From: Myxococcaceae bacterium
GTDB taxonomy: Bacteria; Myxococcota; Myxococcia; Myxococcales; Myxococcaceae
DNA length: 64,000 bases
NCBI GenBank assembly: GCA_019694595.1
Contig: JAIBBQ010000003.1
Span: forward strand, 54,117 to 118,116
Direction of reading: 5' to 3'
Translations under genes and position numbers: made by a program
The notes under the pieces: model-generated
The model's input: only the letters and a program-made list of their open reading frames with translations
Databases searched by the model: none
What the model was told of the DNA's origin: nothing
Shown: one piece after another, positions 1-9,800 of the stretch
Layout of the letters: each line of letters starts with the position of its first letter
Numbering within the stretch: position 1 is the first letter of the stretch

Positions 1-98
1 GTGCTGCAGACGGTGCAGTGAATCACTCCAGCGGCCCTCGATCGGTGAACGACCGCGAGAGCTCCGCTTGGGCTTCTTCGACGAAAGGCTGACTTCAG

Positions 99-1985
99 GT
101 GCTTGACGAGAACACTGCCACTGCGGTCGCGCCGGGGACGTGCGGAGAACTCATGCAGGGTGTCATCGGGGGGCGCGACTTCCTGGTGACGAGCCCGATC
201 GACTTCTTCTCCACGGTGACGGTGACGCTGCGCCCAGGCGAGGAGATCGTCGTCGAAGGCCTCAAGGACTTCTCGAAGGTCATCACCGCGGTGCGGCTGA
301 CCCTCAAGGAGCTCGGCGTCAGCGGCATGGGCGGGAAGGTGCAGGTGCAGTCGAGCATCCCTCGGTCCAAAGGCATGGCCTCGAGCAGCTCGGACATCAC
401 GGCGGCGGTGCTCGCGACCGCGGAGGCCGCGGGCAAGGCGGTGCCTCCCTACACCATCGCGCGCACGGCCGTGGAGATCGAGCCGTCGGACGCCGTGTTC
501 TTTCGTGACGTGGTGATCTTCGACCACATCCGCGGCGAGCTCTTCGAGCTGCTGGGGCCGCCCCCCAGTTTGAACTTCGTCATCGTCGACACCGGAGGGG
601 AGATCGACACCCTGGAGTTCGACCGAGAGAGCGCGCGGGCGAATGCACGCAAGCACGAGAGCGAGCTGGCGCGCGGGCTCGATCTGGTCCGGCGCGGGTT
701 CCGACAGCGCCGCCCTGATCTGGTCGCGGAAGGGGCGACGCTGAGCGCGGTCTGCCACCAGAAGGTGCTGGTGAAGCCCAAGTTCGACGACCTGCTGAAG
801 AGCACCGCGGAGGTCGGCGCGCTGGGCGTCAACTGTGCCCACAGTGGAACGGTCCTCGGCGTGATGTTCGACCCCACGACCACCCCCGCGGAGCCGATTC
901 TGGAGCGAACCGCGAAGCTGTTCGGCGAGCGGGCGATCATCGGCAATTTCCGCTTGATCTCCGGAGGCTCGCGGCTCGTTCATTCGTCGAAGGCCAACCT
1001 CACGCCCGCACAGCTGACGCAGATGAAGACACTCGGCACGCCGGCGCAGCGGCACCGTGTGGGCGAGATGATGGTACTGGAGTTCGAGTCGGAGAACGAT
1101 CGCGCGCACCGGACCTTCGTCATGCCCGACGGGAGCACGCGCGCATCGAGCCCCGACCCCACCGAGGGCTACTGGAACAACCCCGCGGTGGTTCGCCCAG
1201 CCGAAGGCGAGCTGTGGGAAATGCAGGTGCGCGCTGACGTGACCGGGCCGGTGGTCTGGTACGAGCCCGCGGGAGGCAACCGCTCGGTGGTGCCCACGGT
1301 TCGCCTGCTCGACCGGGCGAGCTTCGAGGCGGGGTTCGTGAAGACCGGTGACGTGTGGACCCGGCAGGTGCGCGTCACGGGGGTCCAGGACGGTGCGGTC
1401 TCCCACGTCGGTGTGCACGACCAGAGCAGACGAGACCGCCTTCCGCTCCCCGTCTTTCTGGCGACCTTCTCGCGCTGCAAGACCGAGGCGCCCGGCAGCG
1501 ACCTGCTGCGCCGGTTCCTCAAGGCGAACGCGGTGCGCGGCGAGCTGGTGTCGACGGGGCGGCACATGCCGACGGTGCCCGACGCAGCGGCCGCGCTGAA
1601 CGTGACCCCAGGACAGATCGTGAAGTCGATTCTGTTCGAGGCCAAGAAGAAGGACGTGGTCGGCATGGCGATCGTGCCGGGCGACGTCCGGGTCTCGATG
1701 CGAAAGGTGGCCGACGCGCTCGGGCTGCCCTCGCTGCGACTGGCGAAGGCCGAGACCGTGCTCCAGCGCACCGGCTATGCGGTGGGTGGCGTTCCACCGG
1801 TCGGGTACATCACCTCGGTGCCCGTGGTGGTGGACAGTGGGGTGATGAAGCACGCCTCGGTGTACGGCGGCGGCGGTGACGAGCTGCACATGCTCAAGAT
1901 CTCCCCGGAGGAGATCGTTCGCCTCACGGGCGCGCGCACCAGCGACGTGGTGGAAGGGCCAGCCGACCGAGGCCCCGAACCATGA
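99..1985 (+). CDS. GHMP-family (threonine/serine kinase-like) – YbaK/ProX editing domain fusion
   Basis: The N-terminal ~310 residues look like a PduX-type GHMP kinase: an early APGTCGELMQG segment and a glycine/serine phosphate-binding loop PRSKGMASSSSD. The PduX family phosphorylates L-threonine. The last ~150 residues are a YbaK/ProRS-editing domain (GRHMPTVPDAAAALNVTPGQ, IVPGDVRVSMRKVADALG), a family that hydrolyses misacylated tRNA. The ~150 residues between match nothing I recognise. The GTG start at 99 is the first plausible one in frame. The stop overlaps the next gene by 4 bp, so the two are translationally coupled. In context I infer that the kinase makes O-phospho-threonine or -serine as the activated substrate for the PLP enzyme two genes on. 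The editing domain may remove a toxic amino acid from tRNA. Two fused single-function genes is the alternative reading. Confidence 0.75.
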   Translation: MLDENTATAVAPGTCGELMQGVIGGRDFLVTSPIDFFSTVTVTLRPGEEIVVEGLKDFSKVITAVRLTLKELGVSGMGGKVQVQSSIPRSKGMASSSSDITAAVLATAEAAGKAVPPYTIARTAVEIEPSDAVFFRDVVIFDHIRGELFELLGPPPSLNFVIVDTGGEIDTLEFDRESARANARKHESELARGLDLVRRGFRQRRPDLVAEGATLSAVCHQKVLVKPKFDDLLKSTAEVGALGVNCAHSGTVLGVMFDPTTTPAEPILERTAKLFGERAIIGNFRLISGGSRLVHSSKANLTPAQLTQMKTLGTPAQRHRVGEMMVLEFESENDRAHRTFVMPDGSTRASSPDPTEGYWNNPAVVRPAEGELWEMQVRADVTGPVVWYEPAGGNRSVVPTVRLLDRASFEAGFVKTGDVWTRQVRVTGVQDGAVSHVGVHDQSRRDRLPLPVFLATFSRCKTEAPGSDLLRRFLKANAVRGELVSTGRHMPTVPDAAAALNVTPGQIVKSILFEAKKKDVVGMAIVPGDVRVSMRKVADALGLPSLRLAKAETVLQRTGYAVGGVPPVGYITSVPVVVDSGVMKHASVYGGGGDELHMLKISPEEIVRLTGARTSDVVEGPADRGPEP

Positions 1986-3520
1986 GCGTCGGAGCGGGCG
2001 TGGGGCGCCTGGCGAGCGGGCCCCACCCGACGCTCTTCCGGCTCCTATACGAGCCAGCCCTGGAGCACGACCTGGAGGTCGTGCTCCCCCAGCTCCTCGA
2101 CGTCGACGCCGCGCACGTGGTGATGGCGGTCACGCGCGGGCTGTTGCCGGCGGAGGTGGGGGCATCGCTGCTCTCGGTGAACCGGGAGCTCGCCCAGGCG
2201 ATCGCCGCGGGCAAACAGCCGCTGGCGGTGCCCGACATCCACCGCGGCATGTATTTCCTGTACGAAGGCGAATACATCCGCCGGCTGGGGCCGCAGGTCG
2301 GCGGCAGCGCGCACGTCGCACGCAGCCGCAACGACATCAACGCCACGATCTTCCGCATGCGCGCACGCTCCGCGGTGATCGAGCTCCTCGAGCGTCTGCA
2401 CGGGTTCACCGCCGCGCTGTCAGCGTTCGCGCGGCGACATGCGGGAACGCTGGTCTGCGGCTTCACACACCTACAACCTGCCCAGCCCACGACCGTGGGC
2501 CACGTCTTCTCCGGGGTGCTGGGCGAGCTGACGCGAACCGCCGACTGGCTGGCGCAGGCCTATCCTCCCCTCAACCGGTCGCCGATGGGCGCGGCTGCAG
2601 GGCTGGGAACCTCGTTCCCCATCGACCCGCACCAGGTGGCGAGCCTCCTGGGGTTCGACGCTCCCATCGACAACTCGATCGACGCGGTCGGCAGCCGGGA
2701 CTCGTCGGTCCACGTCCTGGCCCCGCTGGCGCTTCTGGGCACGACCCTGAGCCGGTGGGCGCTCGACGTGCAGCTGTGGGCGAGCGCGGCCTACGGCTTC
2801 CTCGACTTCGGTGACGACCTGGTGAGCACGAGTTCCATCATGCCGCAGAAGCGCAACGCCTTCGTGCTCGAGAACATCCGGGGCCAGGCCGTGCGCGCCA
2901 CCGGGGCGCTGATGACCACCCTGATGGGGCTCAAGAACACCCCTTTCACCAACAGCGTCGAGGTCAGCGGGGAAGCGGCCTCGCACCTGTGGGCGGGTGC
3001 CGCGGCGAGCGTTCAGGCGCTGGAGCTGGCGACGCTGCTGGCGTCGCAGCTGATCATGCGTCCTCAGGAGGCCACCAGGTTCCTCGAAGGAAAGGACACC
3101 ACGATGACGGCCCTGGCGGACGCGCTGGTCTCACAGTTGGGCCTCAGCTTTCGGACCGCGCACGAGGTGGTCGGGACGCTCGTCGCGCGCGCCCCCCGGG
3201 GAGGGGTCGGTGAAGAGGCGCTGCGCTCGATCTTGCCGTCGCTGCTCTCGGTCCCGCTGACGGGGGCCCAGCTCGACCGGCTGGTGCCGGTGCTCTCGCC
3301 CGCCGGCGCGGTGCAGGCCGCCGCGTGGGGAGGCGGGCCGTCGCCCGCCGCGGTCGAAGGACAGCTCGACCGGCTCGATGCACGTCGGCGCGCTCGTCAA
3401 GAAATGGTCGATGGCTGGAAGGCCTCGCTCGCACGCGCGCGCGAGCGACTGAGTGGAGCGGTCTCGGAGACGATGGCAGGCTCGGCACCCCGAGGCGAAA
3501 ACAGGGAGACGACACGATGA
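1982..3520 (+). CDS. Argininosuccinate lyase-like enzyme (fumarase/aspartase superfamily)
   Basis: A 512-residue protein with the superfamily signature SSIMPQKRN at residues 284-292, the flexible loop that carries the catalytic serine. It also has the GGSAHVARSRNDINATIFR segment typical of argininosuccinate lyases. The family cleaves C-N bonds and releases fumarate. It overlaps its neighbours by 4 bp at both ends (ATGA), so it belongs to the kinase/PLP-enzyme operon rather than to an arginine operon; no argG or other arg gene is near. I infer that it splits an N-substituted aspartate made by the next enzyme, releasing fumarate and a 2,3-diamino acid. A true housekeeping ArgH is less likely given the surroundings. 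Confidence 0.85.
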   Translation: MSVGAGVGRLASGPHPTLFRLLYEPALEHDLEVVLPQLLDVDAAHVVMAVTRGLLPAEVGASLLSVNRELAQAIAAGKQPLAVPDIHRGMYFLYEGEYIRRLGPQVGGSAHVARSRNDINATIFRMRARSAVIELLERLHGFTAALSAFARRHAGTLVCGFTHLQPAQPTTVGHVFSGVLGELTRTADWLAQAYPPLNRSPMGAAAGLGTSFPIDPHQVASLLGFDAPIDNSIDAVGSRDSSVHVLAPLALLGTTLSRWALDVQLWASAAYGFLDFGDDLVSTSSIMPQKRNAFVLENIRGQAVRATGALMTTLMGLKNTPFTNSVEVSGEAASHLWAGAAASVQALELATLLASQLIMRPQEATRFLEGKDTTMTALADALVSQLGLSFRTAHEVVGTLVARAPRGGVGEEALRSILPSLLSVPLTGAQLDRLVPVLSPAGAVQAAAWGGGPSPAAVEGQLDRLDARRRARQEMVDGWKASLARARERLSGAVSETMAGSAPRGENRETTR

Positions 3521-4623
3521 AAGTTGGTTCGGTGCTGGAGCTGATCGGGAAGACGCCGCTCGTCAAGTTGCGAGGGCGTGAGCAGTCGAAGCCGCGCGCC
3601 AGCCTGTGGGCCAAGCTCGAGCTGGCCAATCCCGGCCAGATGAAGGACCGGGTGGCGATGCAGATGGTCCTCGATGCCGAGCGCACCGGGGTGCTCAAGC
3701 CAGGCGGGATGATCGTCGAGAGCAGCTCGGGGACCATGGCCGAAGGCCTGGCGCGCGTGGGCACCCTCAAGGGCTACCCGGTGATCATCGTCACCGACCC
3801 GCGCATCGACAAGAGCACCGAGGCCAAGTTGCGGGCGCTGGGGGCGCAGCTCGAGATCGTCAGCGAGTACCACCCGACCGGGGGCTGGCAGGTCTCCCGG
3901 CTCGCCCGGTTGAAGGAAGTGATGGCCCGCAACCCCGGGGCCTTCTGGCCGAGGCAGTACGACACGCCGAGCAACCCCGGCGCGTACGAAGCGACGCTGT
4001 CGCAGGAGCTGGTCGCCGACCTCGGGACCAAGATCGGGGCGCTGGTGGCGACCGTGGGCAGCGGCGGGTCGCTCAGCGGCAACGCGCGGGCGCTGCGCAA
4101 GCTCTGCCCCGGACTGAGGGTGGTCGCGGTCGATGCGGTGGGGTCGGTTCAGTTCAACCAACCCAACAAGAGCCGCCTGCAGTCGGGTCACGGCAACAGC
4201 ATCATCGCGGGCAACATCGACTACTCGGTGATCGACGAAGCGCACTGGATCCACGACGGCGAGTGCTTCAACGCCTGTCGCGAGCTGGCCCGACGCGAAG
4301 GCATCTACGGTGGAGGGTCTTCCGGTGCGGTGTACGTGGTGGCGAGCTGGGTGGCGCAGCAGCTCCCTGAAGATCAGCACGTGGTGATGATCTGCTGCGA
4401 CAGAGGTGACCGGTACGGTGAGAACATCTACAGCGACGAGTACTTCCAGAAGCACGGCCTGACCGGGGTGGTGGCGGCCGGTGAGCCGAAGCGCATCAGG
4501 TACGGCGTCGACGTGGCCGAGCGCTGGAGCTGGGCGCCACTGCCTCACGACGGCAGCGTCCCGTACTACGCGGCGGACATCACCAAGAGCGGTGACCTCA
4601 CCCGGTCCCTGGGGCTGGGGTGA
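3517..4623 (+). CDS. PLP-dependent cysteine synthase-like beta-replacement enzyme
   Basis: A 368-residue fold-type II PLP enzyme. The opening SVLELIGKTPLVKL is the classic cysteine synthase start, followed by the predicted Schiff-base lysine K43 in NPGQMKDR, the substrate loop ESSSGTMAEGLA and the phosphate loop VGSGGSLSGNA. In ordinary cysteine synthases the lysine motif is NPxxSVKDR; here one residue is missing and the serine is lost. The ATG at 3517 overlaps the previous stop (ATGA) and is preceded by an AGGGAG. Enzymes of this type make diaminopropionate or diaminobutyrate precursors in siderophore and peptide clusters by replacing an O-phosphate with an amino nucleophile. With the flanking kinase and lyase I infer that role here. 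Confidence 0.85.
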   Translation: MKVGSVLELIGKTPLVKLRGREQSKPRASLWAKLELANPGQMKDRVAMQMVLDAERTGVLKPGGMIVESSSGTMAEGLARVGTLKGYPVIIVTDPRIDKSTEAKLRALGAQLEIVSEYHPTGGWQVSRLARLKEVMARNPGAFWPRQYDTPSNPGAYEATLSQELVADLGTKIGALVATVGSGGSLSGNARALRKLCPGLRVVAVDAVGSVQFNQPNKSRLQSGHGNSIIAGNIDYSVIDEAHWIHDGECFNACRELARREGIYGGGSSGAVYVVASWVAQQLPEDQHVVMICCDRGDRYGENIYSDEYFQKHGLTGVVAAGEPKRIRYGVDVAERWSWAPLPHDGSVPYYAADITKSGDLTRSLGLG

Positions 4624-5855
4624 AGCACTACGTCTTCATCGAGAGCAACACCACGGGCACTGGCAGGCTCGCGGTGGAGCGGCTCGTTCGCGAGGGACAC
4701 CAGGTGACGTTCGTCACCCGCACTCCGGCGAAGTACCCCTTCCTCAGCACGCCGCCTGCCAACCTGCGCGTGGTCGAAGCCGAGACCAACGACCAGGCGC
4801 AGCTGGAAGCCGTGCTCGACCGGCTGGCCGCGGAAGGGCCGCCCACCGCGGTGCTCAGCTTCTCGACGTACTACATCGAGTCGGCGGCGCGCCTCGCCCG
4901 CCGGCTCGGGCTCCGAAGCATCGACCCCGAAGCGGCCAGGCAGTGCCACCACAAGTTCCTCGGCCGCCAGGCGCTGCGGCGCGCGGGCGCGCCCACGCCG
5001 CCCTTCTGGTTGGTAGGGACTCAGGAGGAGGTCGACGCGCTCAAGGGGAGCGTCACCTTCCCCTGCGTGGTGAAGCCCCCGTCGGACAGCGGGAGCATCG
5101 GTGTCCGACGCGTCGACTCCTTCGAGGCGCTCCGGGACCAGGTGGCCGCGCTCGCGCAGCGGGCCACGAACGACCGTGGGCAGGCGCTCGACGGGCGGGT
5201 GCTCGTCGAGGGTTACCTGCGGGGGCCCGAGTTCTCGGTGGAGGTCTTCACGCTCGCGCGTGGGCAGCACCACGTCTTCGGCGTGACGCAGAAGCACCTC
5301 TCGCCGGAACCTCACTTCGTGGAGGTGGGCCACGACTTCCCGGCGCCGCTGCCGGAAGCGCAACGTCGAGCGCTGGTGACGGCGACGACCCAGGGCCTGG
5401 ACGCGGTCGGCCTGGACTTCGGCTTCTCGCACACCGAGGCCCGGCTGACGGACGCGGGAGCGGTGATCATCGAGATCAACCCCCGGCTCGCCGGAGGCAT
5501 GATCCCCGAGCTGGTCGGCTACTCGACGGGGCTCGACGTGCTCGGCCTGATGTTCGCCGGGCTCGAAGGCACGCCGGCCCAGCTCGAACCGCTGCGCTCG
5601 GATGTGGCCTCGATACGCTTTCTCCTCGCCGAGCAACGAGGGACGTTGCAGGGGGTCGACGGCCTGGAGGCCGCCCGCGCCGTGCCAGGCATCAAGCTCA
5701 TCGAGGTGGACAAGAAGCTGGGGAGCTCCGTTCGGCCCCCCGAGTCGTCGTCGGACCGCATCGGCTACGTCATCGCCGCAGGGCGCGAGCGCGCCGACGT
5801 CGAGCGGGCGCTGGCCGAGGCTCGCCGCCAGCTGAGGCTTCGCATCGCCCCCTGA
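4620..5855 (+). CDS. ATP-grasp ligase
   Basis: A 411-residue ATP-grasp enzyme. It has an N-terminal Rossmann-like part (VFIESNTTGTG), the ATP-binding lysine strand VVKPPSDSGSIGVRRV, a glutamate-containing hinge (VLVEGYLRGPEFSVEVF) and the Mg-binding IIEINPRLAGGMIPEL near residues 290-310. The family forms amide bonds through acyl-phosphate intermediates. The GTG start overlaps the preceding stop by 4 bp. It closes the run of four coupled genes. Because the cluster has only one, degenerate condensation domain and no thioesterase, this ligase is a good candidate for making one of the peptide bonds; that is inference. Confidence 0.85.
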   Translation: MKHYVFIESNTTGTGRLAVERLVREGHQVTFVTRTPAKYPFLSTPPANLRVVEAETNDQAQLEAVLDRLAAEGPPTAVLSFSTYYIESAARLARRLGLRSIDPEAARQCHHKFLGRQALRRAGAPTPPFWLVGTQEEVDALKGSVTFPCVVKPPSDSGSIGVRRVDSFEALRDQVAALAQRATNDRGQALDGRVLVEGYLRGPEFSVEVFTLARGQHHVFGVTQKHLSPEPHFVEVGHDFPAPLPEAQRRALVTATTQGLDAVGLDFGFSHTEARLTDAGAVIIEINPRLAGGMIPELVGYSTGLDVLGLMFAGLEGTPAQLEPLRSDVASIRFLLAEQRGTLQGVDGLEAARAVPGIKLIEVDKKLGSSVRPPESSSDRIGYVIAAGRERADVERALAEARRQLRLRIAP

Positions 5856-6072
5856 GCGGGCACCTACCCTTCCCCTCAGACGCCGCAGCTCTCACCCCTG
5901 CCCGATCGCAGTGCACGTGGACTCGACACAGGAACCCAAGCACGAACGCACGCAGTGATACAATGCGGCGCCGCTCATCGGCGGCTCGCGCGCCACGCCA
6001 CCTCAGTCCCGCGTCACCACGCATCCACTGACGACACCCACCAGGGGCCGAACACCCCTCAAGGAGCAATCG

Positions 6073-6822
6073 ATGTCATTCGATTACGAGGCTGCAGTTC
6101 TCTACGACCTGATGAACCCGCCGCAGTTCGAGCCCGATCAGATCGACTTCCATCTGCACCACGCGATTCGGGCACGCAACGTGCTCGACTTCGGTGCCGG
6201 CACGGGCCGTGTCGCGATCCCGCTCGCCGAGCACCGGGTGAACGTCACCTGCTTCGACAAGTTCGCCGGCATGCTGGCGGCGCTCGTCATCAAGGTCGCC
6301 GGCCGGACCGAGCTCCACCCCTTCGTGACGCCGGTGTCGGGCGACCCGTTGACCATCGATCTCAAGAAGCAGTTCACCTACGCCTACATGTCCCGGGTGT
6401 TGTTCTACCTGCCGACAGACGAGGAGCGGGTGGCGCTGTTCCGAAACGTCGCCAAGCACATCGAACCCAACGGCGTGTTCTGCGTCGACGCTCCGATGGG
6501 CAGTCGCCTGTCTCAGCCCAAGACGCAGACGCACAAGATTCGCCTCGGCCGCTACCAGTACACGGTGGCGATCGGGTACGAGCGCCAGGGTGGCACGCAG
6601 TACAAGGGCGTCTACACGTTCACCGAGCACTACAACGGCGAGCTGATGAAGACCCGTGACAGCCACTTCGACGCCGCCGACATCCCCGGAAAGAACTACA
6701 TGATCGACCTCTTCAATGAGGCGGGGCTCACCGTCGAGGAGATCTACGCCGACCACAAGTTCAAGCCGTACCCGTCGACGGGAGAGGCCGACTACGGCAT
6801 CTTCCTCGCACGCAAGAAGTGA
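6073..6822 (+). CDS. Class I SAM-dependent methyltransferase
   Basis: A 249-residue protein with SAM-binding motif I NVLDFGAGTGRVAIPL near residues 36-51, an acidic end to strand 2 (VTCFDKFAGML) and a later strand YAYMSRVLFYLPTDEER. This is the standard class I arrangement. An AAGGAGC ribosome site lies 6-8 bases before the ATG. It is separated by about 220 bp from the ATP-grasp gene; that gap may hold a second promoter, but none is clear. The following NRPS gene begins 20 bp after its stop. It probably methylates a cluster intermediate; whether on N, O or C cannot be told. Confidence 0.85.
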   Translation: MSFDYEAAVLYDLMNPPQFEPDQIDFHLHHAIRARNVLDFGAGTGRVAIPLAEHRVNVTCFDKFAGMLAALVIKVAGRTELHPFVTPVSGDPLTIDLKKQFTYAYMSRVLFYLPTDEERVALFRNVAKHIEPNGVFCVDAPMGSRLSQPKTQTHKIRLGRYQYTVAIGYERQGGTQYKGVYTFTEHYNGELMKTRDSHFDAADIPGKNYMIDLFNEAGLTVEEIYADHKFKPYPSTGEADYGIFLARKK

Positions 6823-6841
6823 GTCACTCGGGGGACCAACC

Positions 6842-9800
6842 ATGACTCAGGGCAGCGGGCTCATCACGGAACTCAAGCGGGCGCTCGGGCGCGCAGACCT
6901 CGACCCTGCGCGGCCACTCGCCGAGCAAGGCGTCGACGAGCACGCCATCGCCGACGCCTTGGCGCTGGTGGGGCTCGCCGCCGGCGCGCCGCGGGAGCTG
7001 TCGCCGATCGTCACGCTCGCCTCGCTGTCGACGCCATCGACGAGCGAGGTGACCCCGCCAAGGTCCCAGAGCTCGGCGCCCGCGACATTCGCGCAGCGGT
7101 TCGGGCAAGACCTCTCCGAGCTCGCCCCGGACCTTCCGCTGACGACCGCCGTGGTCGGCGTTCGCCTCAAGGGCCCCCTCGACGAAGCGGTGCTGCAGCG
7201 CGCCTTCGCGACGGTGGTGGAACGGCACCCCGGGCTGAGGACGATGGTCCAGGGCAGCAACGACGCCCTGGTCCAGGTGAAGGCGGAGCCATGGCCCACG
7301 ATGACCCGGCGGGACGCGGCGCTCGCGCCTGGCGAAGGCCGCGAGGAAGCGGCCGCGGCGGCGCTGCGGCGGGAGACCCGCCAGCCGTTCGACGCGCGTC
7401 GGGCGGCGCCGGTGCGCGTGTCGCTGACCCGCTTCGCGCCCGACGACCACCTGCTGATCCTGGCGGCGAACGACGCGTTCGTGGATTCGGACTCGACGTG
7501 GCAGGTGCTCTCGGAGCTCGCCGCGAGCTACTCCGAGCGCTCGCTGGCGCCCCCCGTCGCCTCGGGGCCGCGCCTGCTCGGGAGCTGGCAGCACGAGACG
7601 CGGGTGCCGCCGGCCGGTGAAGTGCGAGACATCGTCAGCGCTGCACTTTCCGAGGCGCCGTGGACTCCGACGTTGCCGACCGATTTCAGTCGCCCCCCAC
7701 ACCGCAGTTACCTGGCCAAGCGGGTGTCGTTTCGACTGTCCGAGGTGGTCTCGGCGCGCGTGAACGCGTTGGCGGCGTCTCTGCACGAAGCACCATCGGC
7801 GGTCTTGTTCGCCGCGCTCGCGGTGCAGCTCTCGCGCAGTGCAGGGCGCTCCGACGTGGCCCTCGTCTACGAGCCCCGGGGCCGCGACCGCGTCGGGTTG
7901 CTCGGCGTGGTGACGAGCATGCGCCAGCCGGTGCAGGTGCGCCTGTCGGTCAACCCCAGCGCGCCGTTCAGCGACGTGATCCGTGAATCGGCGAAGGTGC
8001 TCCGACGGAGCCGAGAAGAGCAGGCCGGCGACCGCTGGCTGAGTGAGGCCGACGCCCACCCGCTGATGGCCAGGCTCAGCGGAGAGAGCTCGGACTACCC
8101 CCTGGTGGGGAGCTTCGCGATGGTGCCGGCGCCCCCTCCGCTCGAGTTCAAGGGACTGACGGCCACCGTGGAGGTGGAGCCGCGAGCGGTCACGCTCTGG
8201 CCCGTCGCGCTCACGTTGTCGGCGAGCCGACAGGGGTACACGGGCGCGCTGACCTACAGCCAGGAGCAGTTCTCGGAGCAGACGGCACAGCGCATGGTCG
8301 GCCACTTCGAGACGGCGCTCGCTGGCCTGACGGCGTCCCCGCAGCAGCCGGTCTTCCGCACGGGGCTGCTGACGGCGGCGGAGGCCGAACAAGTGCTGCG
8401 GACCTGGAACGCGACCACGGAGCGCTTCGCGACCGACGTGGGGGTTCACGGACTCTTCGAGCGGCAGGTGGACCGCACGCCGGACGCGGTGGCGGTCCGG
8501 ATGGGGAGCCGAACGCTCACCTACCGGCAGCTCGACGAGCGGGCCAACCAGGTGGCGCACTGGCTCAGGGGGGCCGGGGTGGGCCCCGAGGACAGGGTCG
8601 CCATGGCGCTGGCTTCTGGCCCCGAGGCGATCGCGGCCCTGTACGGTGTGCTCAAGGCAGGGGGGGCCTACGTCCCGCTCGACCCCGAGACTCCGGTGGA
8701 TCGGCTGCAGGCGATCCTCCGTGACGCCGCCGTCAAGGCGGTGATCGCCGAGCCGGGAACGCTGGCCGCGGTGGGCGCCGGTCTCGGCCGCCCGCTTCCA
8801 TTGGCGGACTTCACGTCGGTCGACGGACAGCCCAAGGGGAGGCTGGGCGGGGCCGTGCTGCCGAACCAGCTCGCGTACGTGGTCTACACCTCGGGCTCCA
8901 CCGGGGTGCCCAAGGGCGTGCTCGTGGAGCACCGCTCGGTGGTCAACCACAACCAGGCGATCGCGAGGGTGCTGGAGCTGAGGCCCGAGGACCGGGTGCT
9001 CCAGTTCACGCCCCTGAACTTCGATGCCGCAGGCGAGGAGATCTACCCGCCGCTCTGTGTCGGAGCGTCCACCGTGGTGCGCCGCGAGCTGATCGCCGCG
9101 ACCGAGCTCAGCGCGGTGATCGAAGCGGAAGGACTGTCGGTGCTGAGTCTGCCCCCGGCGTACATGCACCAGTGGGTGCAGCACCTGTTCGTCACTGCGC
9201 AGCCGCCGCCAGCAGCGCTGCGCCTCATCATGCTCGGCGGGGAGCGCATTCTCCCCGAGACGCTGGCGCTGTGGCAGCAGGTCGGCGGCGAGCGCATTCC
9301 GTGGGTCAACGTGTATGGCCCCACAGAGGCAACCATCACCTCGGCGTCGAGCACGCTGCGGGCCGAGGTCGCGCTCCTCGACGCCCAGCTCCCCATCGGA
9401 AAGCCGGTGGCCAACGCACGGCTCTATCTCCTGGGCCCAGGCCTGATCCCTGTCCCGCAAGGGCACGTCGGCGAGATCTACATTGGCGGGGCTGGCCTCG
9501 CCCGTGGCTATCTGGGTCGACCGGAGCAGACAGCCGAGCGCTTCGTTCCCGACCCGTTCTCGGGGGAGGCCGGCGGCCGCCTCTACCGCACCGGCGACCT
9601 CGGCCGGGCGATGCCCGATGGCCGCATGGTGTTCGTCGGCCGGGCGGAATCGATGGTGAAGATCCGCGGCTTCCGGGTCGAGCTCGGAGACGTGGAGGCC
9701 AACCTCCGGCGCCACCCGTCGGTCGATGGCGCGGTGGTGGTGCCAGTCGAGGACGGAGCCAGCGGGGCCAAGCTCTGGGCCTACGTGACGGCCAAGCCGA

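Noticed and set aside
1..21. Short in-frame run ending in TGA at the window start, a possible end of an upstream gene
   Set aside because: Only six codons are visible; nothing can be said.
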